A stretch of 54,394 nt of DNA, taken from contig JAFUDC010000032.1 in NCBI GenBank assembly GCA_017459345.1, positions 1 to 54,394 of the forward strand, written 5' to 3'. Each line of letters starts with the position of its first letter. Position 1 is the first letter of the stretch. The notes under the pieces are model-generated. The model worked only from the letters and a program-made list of their open reading frames with translations. It searched no databases and had not been told where the DNA came from. A program made the position numbers and the translations under genes. Positions 17,452 to 24,888 of this stretch are shown here, piece by piece. This DNA is from Eubacterium sp. Its GTDB lineage: Bacteria; Bacillota; Clostridia; Lachnospirales; Lachnospiraceae.

Positions 17452-17627
17452 GTGAATAAGTCCAGCACCATGCGACAGGACAAGCTGTCATGCTAGCATG
17501 TAAAGCTGGCCTGGCATATGGTGCGACAAACAGTATCGAGATGAAGCACGATTAGTGCGAAATCGAGATACTGTGGCGGATTGAGGGAGCTGCTTTAGCA
17601 GCGAAGCAATCCGTGGGACTTATTCAC
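17452..17627. repeat. Cloverleaf of nested inverted repeats
   Basis: A 12-bp perfect outer stem (17452-17463 with 17616-17627) encloses three hairpins: GCACCAT/ATGGTGC (17465-17471, 17518-17524), ACAGTATC/GATACTGT (17530-17537, 17567-17574) and GGATTG/CAATCC (17578-17583, 17607-17612). Each of the three has a further short palindrome in its loop: GACAG/CTGTC, GCAC/GTGC and GCTGC/GCAGC. The geometry is like a tRNA-style four-way junction, but no tRNA motifs are present. Confidence 0.8.
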
Positions 17628-17689
17628 GCCATTAGCGAGCCAGAAACAGCCCGTGCTTGCACGGGCTGGGACGTATGCACTATCTTCCA

Positions 17690-17838
17690 AGGCTATTGAA
17701 CAGACTCCTCAACAGGCATATATATGGATAAATATCAATATCAGGAAATCTCAATCATGTTTTGCGGAAAAATCATGATTTGAGATAATTTTTTACGCAA
17801 ATAATGGGTAAATCAATATGGTTTGGTCTTTTCTACCC
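17690..17838 (+). repeat. Copy 1 of a 150-bp A+T-rich non-coding repeat
   Basis: This stretch aligns to 54245-54394 through shared blocks such as GGCATA.ATATA, AATATCAATAT, CATGTTTT.CGGAAA, TTTTTTACGCAAATAAT and the shared end CTTTTCTACCC. Identity is roughly three quarters by eye. It lies inside the 17447-18598 element. Confidence 0.75.
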
Positions 17839-18062
17839 ACGAGCTCCGGCACCTGTCCTGGAGTTATTTATAATTAAGGAAAAACCTGTGGGTAGAGAAT
17901 CTCTTCCCGGTATTTCAATACCCAATTTTGTGGAAAAAAACAGTAGTATGACGAAAAAGTTACTTCATATATGATTTTATCGATATATTAGAGTAGATTA
18001 TAGGTAAGCCGTTACCATATATATTTACTCAGTTCGCTTGTTCAGTAACCATCTGGCTATAA

Positions 18063-18215
18063 GAATTGGCGGATCTTGCGAATCAGGACGGTTTTAAAGT
18101 CAAAGGGCTGCGAACATTACATTCATATATTTGCGATTATATTAATGAAGATGGTGATTTTGAATTCAGAGTCATTTTATCAACAGGATTTGATAATATA
18201 CCTGAGGCTCATTGA
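18063..18215 (+). pseudogene. Coding remnant, module copy A
   Basis: A 50-codon open frame without a start codon, preceded directly by a stop and ending at TGA 18213-18215. It reads as ordinary soluble protein (LADLANQDGFKVKG, DYINEDGDFEFRVILSTGFDN). It resembles, at protein and partly DNA level, the module encoded on the other strand at 18241-18396. I do not recognise the family. Confidence 0.5.
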
Positions 18216-18240
18216 AACCATCGACAGATTTCACTGTAAA

Positions 18241-18403
18241 TCAGACAAAATGAGCAGATTCAGTCGAAAAAATTGGATAGTTATATGATTTCCCCGTATA
18301 ATTATCAAAATCTGTTGCTAAAAAGGGCCCAAAACTGACATCACCATCTTCATCAGTATATATGTCAATATGTAAATAGAATGGCGGGCTGTCACTTTAG
18401 CAT
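18241..18403 (-). pseudogene. Coding remnant, module copy B, frameshifted near its start
   Basis: On the minus strand a strong ribosome binding site AAAGGAGG (18416-18409) precedes an ATG at 18403, but that frame stops after three codons. Dropping one A from the following AAA would open a 50-codon frame (SDSPPFYLHIDIYTDEDGD, then FGPFLATDFDNYTGK) to a TGA at 18243-18241. The blocks D-x-DEDGD and LATDFDN parallel copy A (NEDGD, LSTGFDN). The two copies face each other with 25 bases between their stops. Confidence 0.5.
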
Positions 18404-18659
18404 GCGTTCCTCCTTTCGGCTGCTTTAATTGAACTGATATCAGCCCTTCGGGCTGACTCACTTTGGCTCATTCTTCAGTCTATGGCTGGCCAAAAGGGGC
18501 AATTGCATCCACTAATTTCTAAAGTACAATCGTTGCTGACTTTCCGGATAAATCTCATGCCTTGCTCAGCCGCTACGCACTGGACTTATTCACTTAAAAA
18601 GTTATACACATCAAACATTCAACAGAATAATTACTTCATATATGGTAGTTTTAGAACGT

Positions 18660-18706
18660 CCATAAATGGAAATGTGGTTGACAAACGGAAATCCATATAA
18701 TACTAT
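18660..18706 (+). promoter_or_regulatory. Promoter and candidate operator of the first HTH-Uma2 gene
   Basis: TTGACA (18678-18683) and TACTAT (18701-18706) with a 17-base spacer. Just upstream lies the near-palindrome CCATAAATGG (18660-18669), similar to the CCATATGG sites at the second HTH-Uma2 gene. Confidence 0.45.
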
Positions 18707-18823
18707 TAATATAGCTAATATCTAACATGAGCTAAAGGAGCTATAAGATGATATGTGAGAAATGACTCCTCATGTCAGGCTTTCCAACTTACGCACAATC
18801 TTTTATAAAGAGGTGGTTTCACG

Positions 18824-19741
18824 ATGTTAACTATCGAAGAGCTGAAAGAATTAAAAAAGAATACAGGATATACCAATGAAATGATTGCCAGGCTTTCCGG
18901 AGTTCCAATCGGGACGGTTCAGAAGATTTTTGCCGGCATCACAAAAAGGCCAAGATATGACACCCTCAAAGCCCTTGATCAGGCTTTGACCCGTGACGCT
19001 GTCACTGAGACTTCTGATAGCCCTGGTATATTATCCCTGAAAGATAGTGAAGCGGCTTATCATTATACGCCGCATAAAGCTTCAGCTTATCAGAGGATTG
19101 GCGGCTTTGTTCTTGACAGGCAGGGACAGTACACGATAGATGATTTTGAAAAACTGCCGGAAGATGGGCATTATGAGCTGATTGATGGTGTGATCTACGA
19201 TATGGCAACAACCACCTTCCTGCACCAGATTCTCATTGGGATGATATTCACGGAGTTCATGCAGTATAAATATAAGAGCGGCAATGATTGCTGGCCGGTA
19301 CTTTCCCCTTTTGATGTCAGACTTGATAGGGATGACAGGACCATGATAAAGCCGGACCTTATGGTTCTGTGTGCTGATGACAGGGTAGAGGACGACATGG
19401 CAGGGCAGACCGATCAGACTGAAACAGATCAGGCAGCTGCCAATCTGTCGGTCCTTCAGAGAAGGCGCAATCATTACCATGATGGTGCCCCCAGATTCGT
19501 TATGGAGGTGATATCGCCTTCAAGCCGCAGGCGGGACCTGGTACTGAAGCTGAATAAGTATATGGATGCCGGAGTGTATGAGTACTGGATCGTCGATCCC
19601 GACCAGGAACAGATACTGGTCTATGATTTTAAGAGTGACAATTATCCGGATGTTTTTACCTTCCAGGATAAAGTGCCGGTTGCCATCAGCGGGGGAGAAC
19701 TGTCAATTGATTTCGCTCAGATTCTGGATAGGTTAAGGTAG
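18824..19741 (+). CDS. HTH-Uma2 fusion protein (XRE-like DNA-binding plus Uma2 endonuclease-like domain)
   Basis: A 305-residue protein. Residues about 1-55 are an HTH (TNEMIARLSGVPIGTVQKIFAG). Residues about 100-300 are a Uma2/DUF820 domain of the PD-(D/E)XK fold: LIDGVIYDM, KPDLMVL, VMEVISPSSRRRD and LKLNKY supply the expected Asp, Glu and Lys positions, and YWIVDPD is the usual final block. It carries a polar insertion of about 30 residues (EDDMAGQTDQTETDQ) between the Asp and Glu strands that the second copy in the window lacks. The function of Uma2 proteins is unknown. It lies directly beside the 17447-18598 element. AGAGGTGG precedes the ATG. Confidence 0.85.
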   Translation: MLTIEELKELKKNTGYTNEMIARLSGVPIGTVQKIFAGITKRPRYDTLKALDQALTRDAVTETSDSPGILSLKDSEAAYHYTPHKASAYQRIGGFVLDRQGQYTIDDFEKLPEDGHYELIDGVIYDMATTTFLHQILIGMIFTEFMQYKYKSGNDCWPVLSPFDVRLDRDDRTMIKPDLMVLCADDRVEDDMAGQTDQTETDQAAANLSVLQRRRNHYHDGAPRFVMEVISPSSRRRDLVLKLNKYMDAGVYEYWIVDPDQEQILVYDFKSDNYPDVFTFQDKVPVAISGGELSIDFAQILDRLR

Positions 19742-19848
19742 AAGTCTATATCTGATAAAAACATTGATTCTTTTCGAAAAAAATGATAGACTATATCGGA
19801 TAGTCATTTTATTAAAATATCAATATCATATATAAAAGAGGTTATACC

Positions 19849-21636
19849 ATGAAGATTATTTACAACGATGGACATGCAGATAACTGTCCAAAGGAGATGG
19901 AACTGGAAGTTTTGCGTCATTCCGCTGCCCACATCATGGCCCAGGCGGTGAAGCGTTTATATCCCCAGGCAAGGTTCGGTTACGGTCCTGCCACAGAGAA
20001 GGGTTTTCATTATGATATAGATCTGGGTGATGTCACTTTGAGTGAGGATGATCTCCCAAAGATTGAAGATGAGATGCGAAAGATTGTCAAGGAGAATCAT
20101 AAGTTTAAGGTATTCTCCCTGCCTGCTGCTGAAGCGGTCAAGCTGATGCAGGAGCGCGGCGAGGTTTATAAAGAGGAGCATATCGGAGATTTCCCGGAAG
20201 ATGCTGTCCTGTCCTTCTATGAGCAGGGTGAGTATATCGATATGTGTAAGGGCCCCCATCTGGCCTATACCAAGGCTCTGAAGGCTTTTAAGCTGACGGC
20301 GGTTTCCGGTGCCTACTGGAAGAATAATCAGGCCAACAAGATGCTGACCCGTTTGAATGGTGTCGCATTTAATACTAAGGAAGAGCTGGCTGATTATGAG
20401 AGAAGGATGGAAGAGGCCAAGGAGCGCGACCATCGCCGGATTGGAAAGCAGATGAAGCTCTTTATGACGGATGAGCTTGTGGGCAAGGGTCTGCCTATGT
20501 TCCTGCCCAAGGGCTATACCATCTGGCAGGAGCTGGAGAATTATATCAAGGAGAAGGAGCGGATGCTGGGATATCAGCATGTGCTGACCCCATGTGTTGG
20601 TACCGTGGATCTTTATAAGACCAGCGGTCACTGGGCTCATTACAAGGAGAACATGTTCCCGGTTATGCAGCTGGAAGATGAGGAGTTTGTTCTTCGTCCC
20701 ATGAATTGTCCCCACCATATGATGATTTATGCCAACCAGCCTCATTCCTACCGTAATCTGCCCATCCGTATCGGTGAGATTGCCCATGATTTCCGCTATG
20801 AGCCCAGCGGAACCTTAAAGGGAATCGAGCGTGGAAGACATTTCTGCCAGAATGATGCTCACCTCTTTGTGACACCGGACCAGATCAAGGAAGAGGTATC
20901 TCAGGTAGTGGACCTGATCTTTGATGTATATAAAGACTTCGGCATTACGGATTACCGCTGTGTTCTTTCTCTGCGAGATCCGGCGGATAAGGTCAAGTAT
21001 CACCCGGATGATGCTATGTGGGATAAGGCGGAAGAGGCCTTACGAGAGGTACTCAACAGTTTGGATATTGAGTATACCGAAGAGATTGGCGAGGCTGCCT
21101 TCTACGGTCCCAAGCTGGATGTGAATGTGGTCCCGGCTGTTGGCGCTGAGTATACACTTTCAACCTGCCAGCTGGACTTCTGTCTGCCGGAGAAATTCCA
21201 TCTGACCTACACGGCCAGTGATAACAGCGAACAGACTCCGGTGGTTCTCCACCGTGCCATCCTGGGCAGCTTAGACCGCTTTATGGCTTATCTCATTGAG
21301 GAGACCAAGGGCGTCTTCCCCCTCTGGCTGGCCCCGGTCCAGGTTAAGGTGCTTCCGGTTTCCGAGAAGACGCTGGACTATGCAACAGAGGTTTACAATG
21401 CACTCAGGGCTGAGGGAATCCGTGTGGAGCTTGATGACAGAAACGAGAAGATCGGTTACAAGATCCGCAGCGCCAGACAGGAGGATAAGGTTCCTTATAT
21501 GCTGATTCTCGGCCAGAAGGAAGTGGCAGAGGGCAACATCTCTGTCCGCGACCGCGCGACAGACCAGACCAACCCTTACTCCCTGGAAGACTTTATCGAG
21601 AAGCTTCGCAAAGAAGTAAGGGAGCATAGTAGATAG
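19849..21636 (+). CDS. thrS: Threonyl-tRNA synthetase
   Basis: A 595-residue class II aminoacyl-tRNA synthetase that charges tRNA-Thr. The second editing domain (HSAAHIMAQAVKRLYP, and DMCKGPHL) and the catalytic core (MNCPHHMMIY with zinc-binding residues; FRYEPSGTLKGIERGR is motif 2; VVLHRAILGSLDRFMAYLIEE is motif 3) are present, with a normal anticodon domain at the C-terminus. The usual N-terminal TGS domain of about 60 residues is missing, so the protein begins almost at the editing domain. Only 107 bases separate it from the upstream gene and I see no T-box motif, so tRNA-sensing control is unlikely here. Confidence 0.95.
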   Translation: MKIIYNDGHADNCPKEMELEVLRHSAAHIMAQAVKRLYPQARFGYGPATEKGFHYDIDLGDVTLSEDDLPKIEDEMRKIVKENHKFKVFSLPAAEAVKLMQERGEVYKEEHIGDFPEDAVLSFYEQGEYIDMCKGPHLAYTKALKAFKLTAVSGAYWKNNQANKMLTRLNGVAFNTKEELADYERRMEEAKERDHRRIGKQMKLFMTDELVGKGLPMFLPKGYTIWQELENYIKEKERMLGYQHVLTPCVGTVDLYKTSGHWAHYKENMFPVMQLEDEEFVLRPMNCPHHMMIYANQPHSYRNLPIRIGEIAHDFRYEPSGTLKGIERGRHFCQNDAHLFVTPDQIKEEVSQVVDLIFDVYKDFGITDYRCVLSLRDPADKVKYHPDDAMWDKAEEALREVLNSLDIEYTEEIGEAAFYGPKLDVNVVPAVGAEYTLSTCQLDFCLPEKFHLTYTASDNSEQTPVVLHRAILGSLDRFMAYLIEETKGVFPLWLAPVQVKVLPVSEKTLDYATEVYNALRAEGIRVELDDRNEKIGYKIRSARQEDKVPYMLILGQKEVAEGNISVRDRATDQTNPYSLEDFIEKLRKEVREHSR

Positions 21637-21705
21637 AATATATATAAATAATAATTCTTCAGCGCTTAAAGCTGAGGCATTCTTGATTTATTATATTGTC
21701 AGCGG

Positions 21706-21750
21706 AAAAATCCGTCAGGAATACCCCAGGGGTTTTCCTGACGGATTTTT
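21706..21750 (+). terminator. Rho-independent terminator of thrS
   Basis: A 15-bp perfect stem (21706-21720 with 21736-21750) starting in AAAAATCC and ending in GGATTTTT, 70 bases after the thrS stop. The A/T ends make it functional in both directions. Confidence 0.9.
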
Positions 21751-21779
21751 GACTTTATCCGGACCATCATCAGCTGACA

Positions 21780-21829
21780 AAATCCTCATAAAAGAGCAAA
21801 TGATACAAATCCTCATAAAAGAGCAAATG
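21780..21829. repeat. 23-bp direct repeat pair
   Basis: The 23-base sequence beginning AAATCCTCATAAAAGAGC occurs at 21780-21802 and again at 21807-21829, exact, four bases apart. It lies upstream of the ferritin-like gene's operator and promoter. It may be a tandem regulator site or a simple duplication. Confidence 0.8.
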
Positions 21830-21848
21830 TTATGAGAGAATTCATAAT

Positions 21849-21929
21849 AATATTCTCAAAATGAGAATATTCATAATTATTCTAAATTGACTTTGTTTCA
21901 TTAATCTATATAATGATGTTGTGCACAAC
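21849..21929 (+). promoter_or_regulatory. Promoter and candidate operators of the ferritin-like gene
   Basis: TTGACT (21887-21892) and TATAAT (21909-21914) with a 16-base spacer. A 10-bp inverted repeat AATATTCTCA..TGAGAATATT (21849-21871) ends 15 bases before the -35, and a perfect 12-bp palindrome GTTGTGCACAAC (21918-21929) lies at the expected transcription start. Both look like protein-binding sites. A Fur/PerR-family or the OhrR-type regulator encoded downstream are candidates, by inference only. Confidence 0.55.
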
Positions 21930-21973
21930 AAGTTAGCGGGCGATACCCGCTGAGATGCGTTTGAATTTGAAAT

Positions 21974-22043
21974 AGGAGCCTGATTTCGTCCGTGCAAGTG
22001 AAGCTGCACGGCTGCGAAATCGTGCATCCGGACGGTTTTGTCA
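21974..22043 (+). repeat. Palindromic leader repeat, copy upstream of the ferritin-like gene
   Basis: GATTTCG/CGAAATC forms the outer stem and CCGTGCA/TGCACGG the inner stem of a hairpin within 21982-22021, followed by GTGCATCCGGACG. Similar sequence is found at 6101-6171 (inside a gene) and 50149-50210 (before glutathione peroxidase). It lies in the presumed 5' leader, 35 bases before the start codon. Confidence 0.8.
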
Positions 22044-22077
22044 CAAATAACTATCAGTTAATTAGGAGGATTTTATC

Positions 22078-22536
22078 ATGGCAAAGAACGAAAAATTATT
22101 AGCAGGATTACAGTTAATTGTTACCAATCTTTCACAGCAGGCAGATGGACATGCTATCCAGTCCAAGATCTTTGAGGCTCAGGGCCTTACCAAGCTGGCT
22201 GAGAAGTATGCAGAGCATGCAGAGGAGGAGAGAGGATGGGTAGATAAATGCATCACCAGAATCCTTGACCTTGGCGGCGAAGTAAAGAACGAGGCCAAGG
22301 AGGCTGCTCCGGTGTATACAGACGCTGTCGAGTGGATAAAGTATGATCTTCAGGTTTCCATCGACGGTCTTGCATACCTCGCTACTCTGGTGGAAGAGGC
22401 ACGTACGGATTACACTACATTTGATATTCTGAAGGAGTACTATCAGGATGAGGAAGAGGATATGTACTGGGGCGAGCAGCAGCTTGAACTGATCGAGAAG
22501 ATTGGAACCGTGAACTGGTACATGACCCTGATCTAA
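22078..22536 (+). CDS. Ferritin-like diiron protein
   Basis: A 152-residue four-helix-bundle protein. Iron-ligand-type residues are placed as in ferritin-like proteins: EAQGLTKLAEKYAEHAEEE in helix 2, VEEARTDYTTFD in helix 3 and YYQDEEEDMYWGEQQLE in helix 4. There is no rubredoxin domain. It probably stores iron or removes oxygen species. A perfect AGGAGG precedes the ATG. Its promoter region is rich in palindromes, and an OhrR-type regulator follows 54 bases later, which supports a role in oxidative stress. Confidence 0.8.
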   Translation: MAKNEKLLAGLQLIVTNLSQQADGHAIQSKIFEAQGLTKLAEKYAEHAEEERGWVDKCITRILDLGGEVKNEAKEAAPVYTDAVEWIKYDLQVSIDGLAYLATLVEEARTDYTTFDILKEYYQDEEEDMYWGEQQLELIEKIGTVNWYMTLI

Positions 22537-22590
22537 TTAAATTAGAACAAAAAGAAGATGAATTCAGACGGGGTTATGGAGAGCAAAACT

Positions 22591-23064
22591 ATGTCAATTA
22601 CAAATCAGCTGCAGACTGCAGATGATCCCTATGCCGCAATCCGGCTGGATAACCAGATATGTTTTCCCCTATACGCCTGTTCAAAGGAGCTGATCCGCCA
22701 GTACAGGCCTTCTCTTGACAAACTCAATCTGACCTACACACAGTATCTTGTCATGATGGTTTTATGGGAACATGGCAGCATGATTGAGAAGGAGCTGGGT
22801 GAAAGGGTTCATCTGGCATCCGGAACACTTGCTCCCCTGCTCAAGAGGATGGAGAGCCAGGGGCTGGTTCGCAGAAAGAGAACCCCCGCTGATGAGAGGA
22901 CGCTGCAGGTTGATCTTACCCCTTCCGGGGAAGCACTTAAGGAAAAAGCCCTGGCTGTGCCTCTTGAGATGGGCGGCTGCCTGAATATCACCGATGATGA
23001 AGCTGCCTTTTTATATAAGATTCTTTATAAGGCCCTGGCATCCATGGAGAACAGAGGATTATGA
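22591..23064 (+). CDS. MarR-family regulator, OhrR type
   Basis: A 157-residue winged-helix regulator. The N-terminal LDNQICFPLYACSKELIR block, with the cysteine that senses organic hydroperoxides in OhrR, and LDKLNLTYTQYLVMMVLWE are characteristic of OhrR. The wing RKRTPADERTLQVDLT is also typical. It should repress target genes until the cysteine is oxidised. I prefer the start at 22591 because GGAGAG lies 6 bases before it; an in-frame ATG at 22558 is possible. Its stop overlaps the next start by ATGA. No ohr gene is in the window, so targets may be the upstream ferritin-like gene or lie elsewhere. Confidence 0.85.
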   Translation: MSITNQLQTADDPYAAIRLDNQICFPLYACSKELIRQYRPSLDKLNLTYTQYLVMMVLWEHGSMIEKELGERVHLASGTLAPLLKRMESQGLVRRKRTPADERTLQVDLTPSGEALKEKALAVPLEMGGCLNITDDEAAFLYKILYKALASMENRGL

Positions 23065-23609
23065 GAAGAAAGACTGCCAAAGAGATTATTGCGGAATCTT
23101 TCCGGGAACTGGCCCAGACCCGTTCCATCGATAAGATTACGGTAAAAGAGATCACAGAAAACTGCGGCTATTCACCGGCTACATTTTATCGTCAGTTCAA
23201 GGATAAATATGATCTGATTGCCTGGGATTATACCAGGGAGATCGAGAAGATTCTCTCAAACATGGGTGCAGAGGGTTATTCATACAGGAAGATTTTGCTG
23301 GAAGCTGCAAGGTATTACCAGGCACAGAAGGACTATCTGGAGAATTTGTTCCTCCATACCAGGGGGATGGATTCCTTTATCTACTATATGCAGGAGATTC
23401 ATTATAAGGCCTTGAAGGATTCCATTATAAAACTGCTGCCGGACCAGGTACTTAATGAGACGCTAAGTATCTACATACGGATTTATGTATTGGGAACAGT
23501 TCACCTGACCTGCGAATGGATTCTGGGACATTATCATATCAGTCCGGAAGAGCTGGCCGAGGTGTACGGGAAATCCATACCGGAACCTCTGAAAGAATAT
23601 TTACTATGA
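23061..23609 (+). CDS. TetR-family regulator with DhaS-like C-terminal domain
   Basis: A 182-residue regulator. The HTH (ITVKEITENCGYSPATFYRQFKDKYDLIAWDY) is typical of the small TetR group that includes DhaS. The C-terminal domain (YYQAQKDYLENLF, YIRIYVLGTVHLTCEWILG) matches TetR_C-type helices. It overlaps the OhrR-type gene by four bases, so the two regulators are translationally coupled. No ligand is predicted. A terminator follows. Confidence 0.85.
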   Translation: MRRKTAKEIIAESFRELAQTRSIDKITVKEITENCGYSPATFYRQFKDKYDLIAWDYTREIEKILSNMGAEGYSYRKILLEAARYYQAQKDYLENLFLHTRGMDSFIYYMQEIHYKALKDSIIKLLPDQVLNETLSIYIRIYVLGTVHLTCEWILGHYHISPEELAEVYGKSIPEPLKEYLL

Positions 23610-23617
23610 TTGAGAAG

Positions 23618-23651
23618 GACCGCTGACTGTAAAAGCGGTCTTTCTCTTTTT
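23618..23651 (+). terminator. Rho-independent terminator
   Basis: GACCGCT (23618-23624) pairs with AGCGGTC (23634-23640) and is followed by TTTCTCTTTTT. It closes the ferritin-like/OhrR/TetR group. Confidence 0.8.
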
Positions 23652-23669
23652 GTGGAAATATTTTCAATA

Positions 23670-23698
23670 TTGTAAATGTATACAGTCTATATTACAAT
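23670..23698 (+). promoter_or_regulatory. Predicted promoter of the DUF89 gene
   Basis: TTGTAA (23670-23675) and TACAAT (23693-23698) with a 17-base spacer, about 100 bases before the start at 23797. Confidence 0.5.
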
Positions 23699-23796
23699 GT
23701 CAGTAGATATAACTATGCACACAACTGACCAGTTAAAATGAGTCGGCCCTGTTTTTCCAGGCGAGTTCGATTGAAGTATCATGGGGAGGAATTACT

Positions 23797-24720
23797 ATGG
23801 AGGAAATCTTAAGACGTATCGAGCATGTGCAGCATCTGGTTCCTGAGTGTATCAACTGCGCTTTTAATAAGTATAGCGGCAAATATCCGGAGGATGCACC
23901 CAGGGAGCAGCAGATCGAGTATATGCAGCGGGTGATGACCCTGCTGGCCCAGGCTGAGATCTCCACTGCCATTCCGGTTATCATCCGTGATATCGATAAT
24001 CTTAGAATTGAAATGTTTGGCTCAACAGACGATTATTCTGAGATTAAGAAGCACTTTAATGAGATGCTGCTGGAGCAGATGGACAGCTTCAGGGAGAGAA
24101 TCAGGGAGGCGGCAGACCCGCTTAAGCTTGCCATGCAGCTTGCACTGGTGGGTAATTATATCGATTTTGGCGTGGTGGCACATGTGGACGAGGCCTTTTT
24201 AAACCAGCTTCTGGCCGAGGCGGAAGGCAAGAGTTTAGACCAGGATACCTATATCCGGCTTAAAAATGATCTGGCTGATGCCGGTAAGCTTGTCTATGTT
24301 ACCGACAACTGCGGGGAGATCGTCATGGACCGGCTGCTGATTGAGCTGATTTCATCCATGTATCCCCAGCTTACCATTTCTGTCGTTGTCAGGGGTATGG
24401 ACACCATGAACGACGCCACTATGGAGGATGCAGACCAGGTGGGTCTTACATCCATGGACCAGATTGAGAGGGTGGTCGGCAACGGCAACAACATTATGGG
24501 AACCTGGTTCCCGGAGATTTCTGAGGAAGCTGCCGATGAGCTTAGAAGCGCTGACCTTGTGATTGCCAAGGGACAGGCGAATTTTGAGACCATGCGGCGG
24601 TGCGGACTGAATGTCTACTACCTCTTCCTCTGCAAATGTGATCTCTATGCCAACATGTTTGGCGTGCCCAAGCTTTCCGGCATGCTGATCAACGATTCAG
24701 ATCCCAGAAATCAGGGCTGA
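23797..24720 (+). CDS. DUF89/ARMT1-like family protein (putative damage-control phosphatase)
   Basis: A 307-residue protein of the DUF89 family, metal-dependent phosphatases thought to remove damaged sugar phosphates or related compounds. The diagnostic VYVTDNCGEIVMDRLLIELI region holds the Asp-Asn metal ligands near residue 169. ADLVIAKGQANFETM supplies the second conserved patch, and the N-terminal CINCAF with helical bundle is typical of the prokaryotic subgroup. The substrate is not known. It has its own promoter and stands alone. Confidence 0.82.
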   Translation: MEEILRRIEHVQHLVPECINCAFNKYSGKYPEDAPREQQIEYMQRVMTLLAQAEISTAIPVIIRDIDNLRIEMFGSTDDYSEIKKHFNEMLLEQMDSFRERIREAADPLKLAMQLALVGNYIDFGVVAHVDEAFLNQLLAEAEGKSLDQDTYIRLKNDLADAGKLVYVTDNCGEIVMDRLLIELISSMYPQLTISVVVRGMDTMNDATMEDADQVGLTSMDQIERVVGNGNNIMGTWFPEISEEAADELRSADLVIAKGQANFETMRRCGLNVYYLFLCKCDLYANMFGVPKLSGMLINDSDPRNQG

Positions 24721-24888
24721 TGAAGGAACAGCAAGAGTTCCAGGCTTTAAAGCATTTCCTGGACGGCCGATTGCTGCCGGTAAAAGATACACGTTAATTC
24801 CATAAATAATTCATAAATATTTCACAGAATTCATATAACCTCAAAAGAAATATATCTGGACATAGATTACTTTAAAAAGGAGGTCCTT

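Larger units (their letters stand above)
17447..18598. mobile_element. 1152-bp gene-poor element with 19-bp perfect terminal inverted repeats
   Basis: Bases 17447-17465 and 18580-18598 are exact reverse complements over 19 bases (TTTAAGTGAATAAGTCCAG and its complement). Inside are a cloverleaf of nested palindromes (17452-17627), a hairpin (17647-17668), an A+T-rich core that recurs at the right edge of the window, a TCTACCCA..TGGGTAGA pairing (about 17832-17897), two degraded coding modules in opposite orientation, and a TCAGCCC/GGGCTGA hairpin (18440-18456). No transposase is seen. It may be a MITE-like or decayed mobile element, or a large structured RNA locus; I cannot decide. It begins only 8 bases after the ZIP transporter stop. 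Confidence 0.6.

Noticed and set aside
17452-17627. tRNA or tmRNA gene suggested by the cloverleaf shape
   Set aside because: No TTCGA arm, acceptor stem with CCA or anticodon loop pattern is present, and the stems are too long.
18076-18288. Possible 70-residue protein starting at 18076
   Set aside because: No ribosome binding site is present, and a different frame of the same DNA shows the similarity to the inverted module, so this frame is probably a by-product.
18482-18700. Possible 72-residue protein at the right end of the element
   Set aside because: It has no ribosome binding site, runs through the terminal inverted repeat into the promoter of the next gene, and shows no protein-like pattern.
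17440-18823. Group II intron or insertion sequence
   Set aside because: I find no reverse transcriptase or transposase frame, no domain V-like motif and no recognisable IS ends apart from the 19-bp inverted repeats.
19742-19848. T-box leader for thrS
   Set aside because: The gap is only 107 bases and lacks a T-box sequence and an antiterminator/terminator pair.
21657-21690. Third copy of the thiamin-region hairpin repeat (D family) after thrS
   Set aside because: Only GAGGC.TTCTTGAT is shared and the left arm of the hairpin does not match, so the evidence is too thin.
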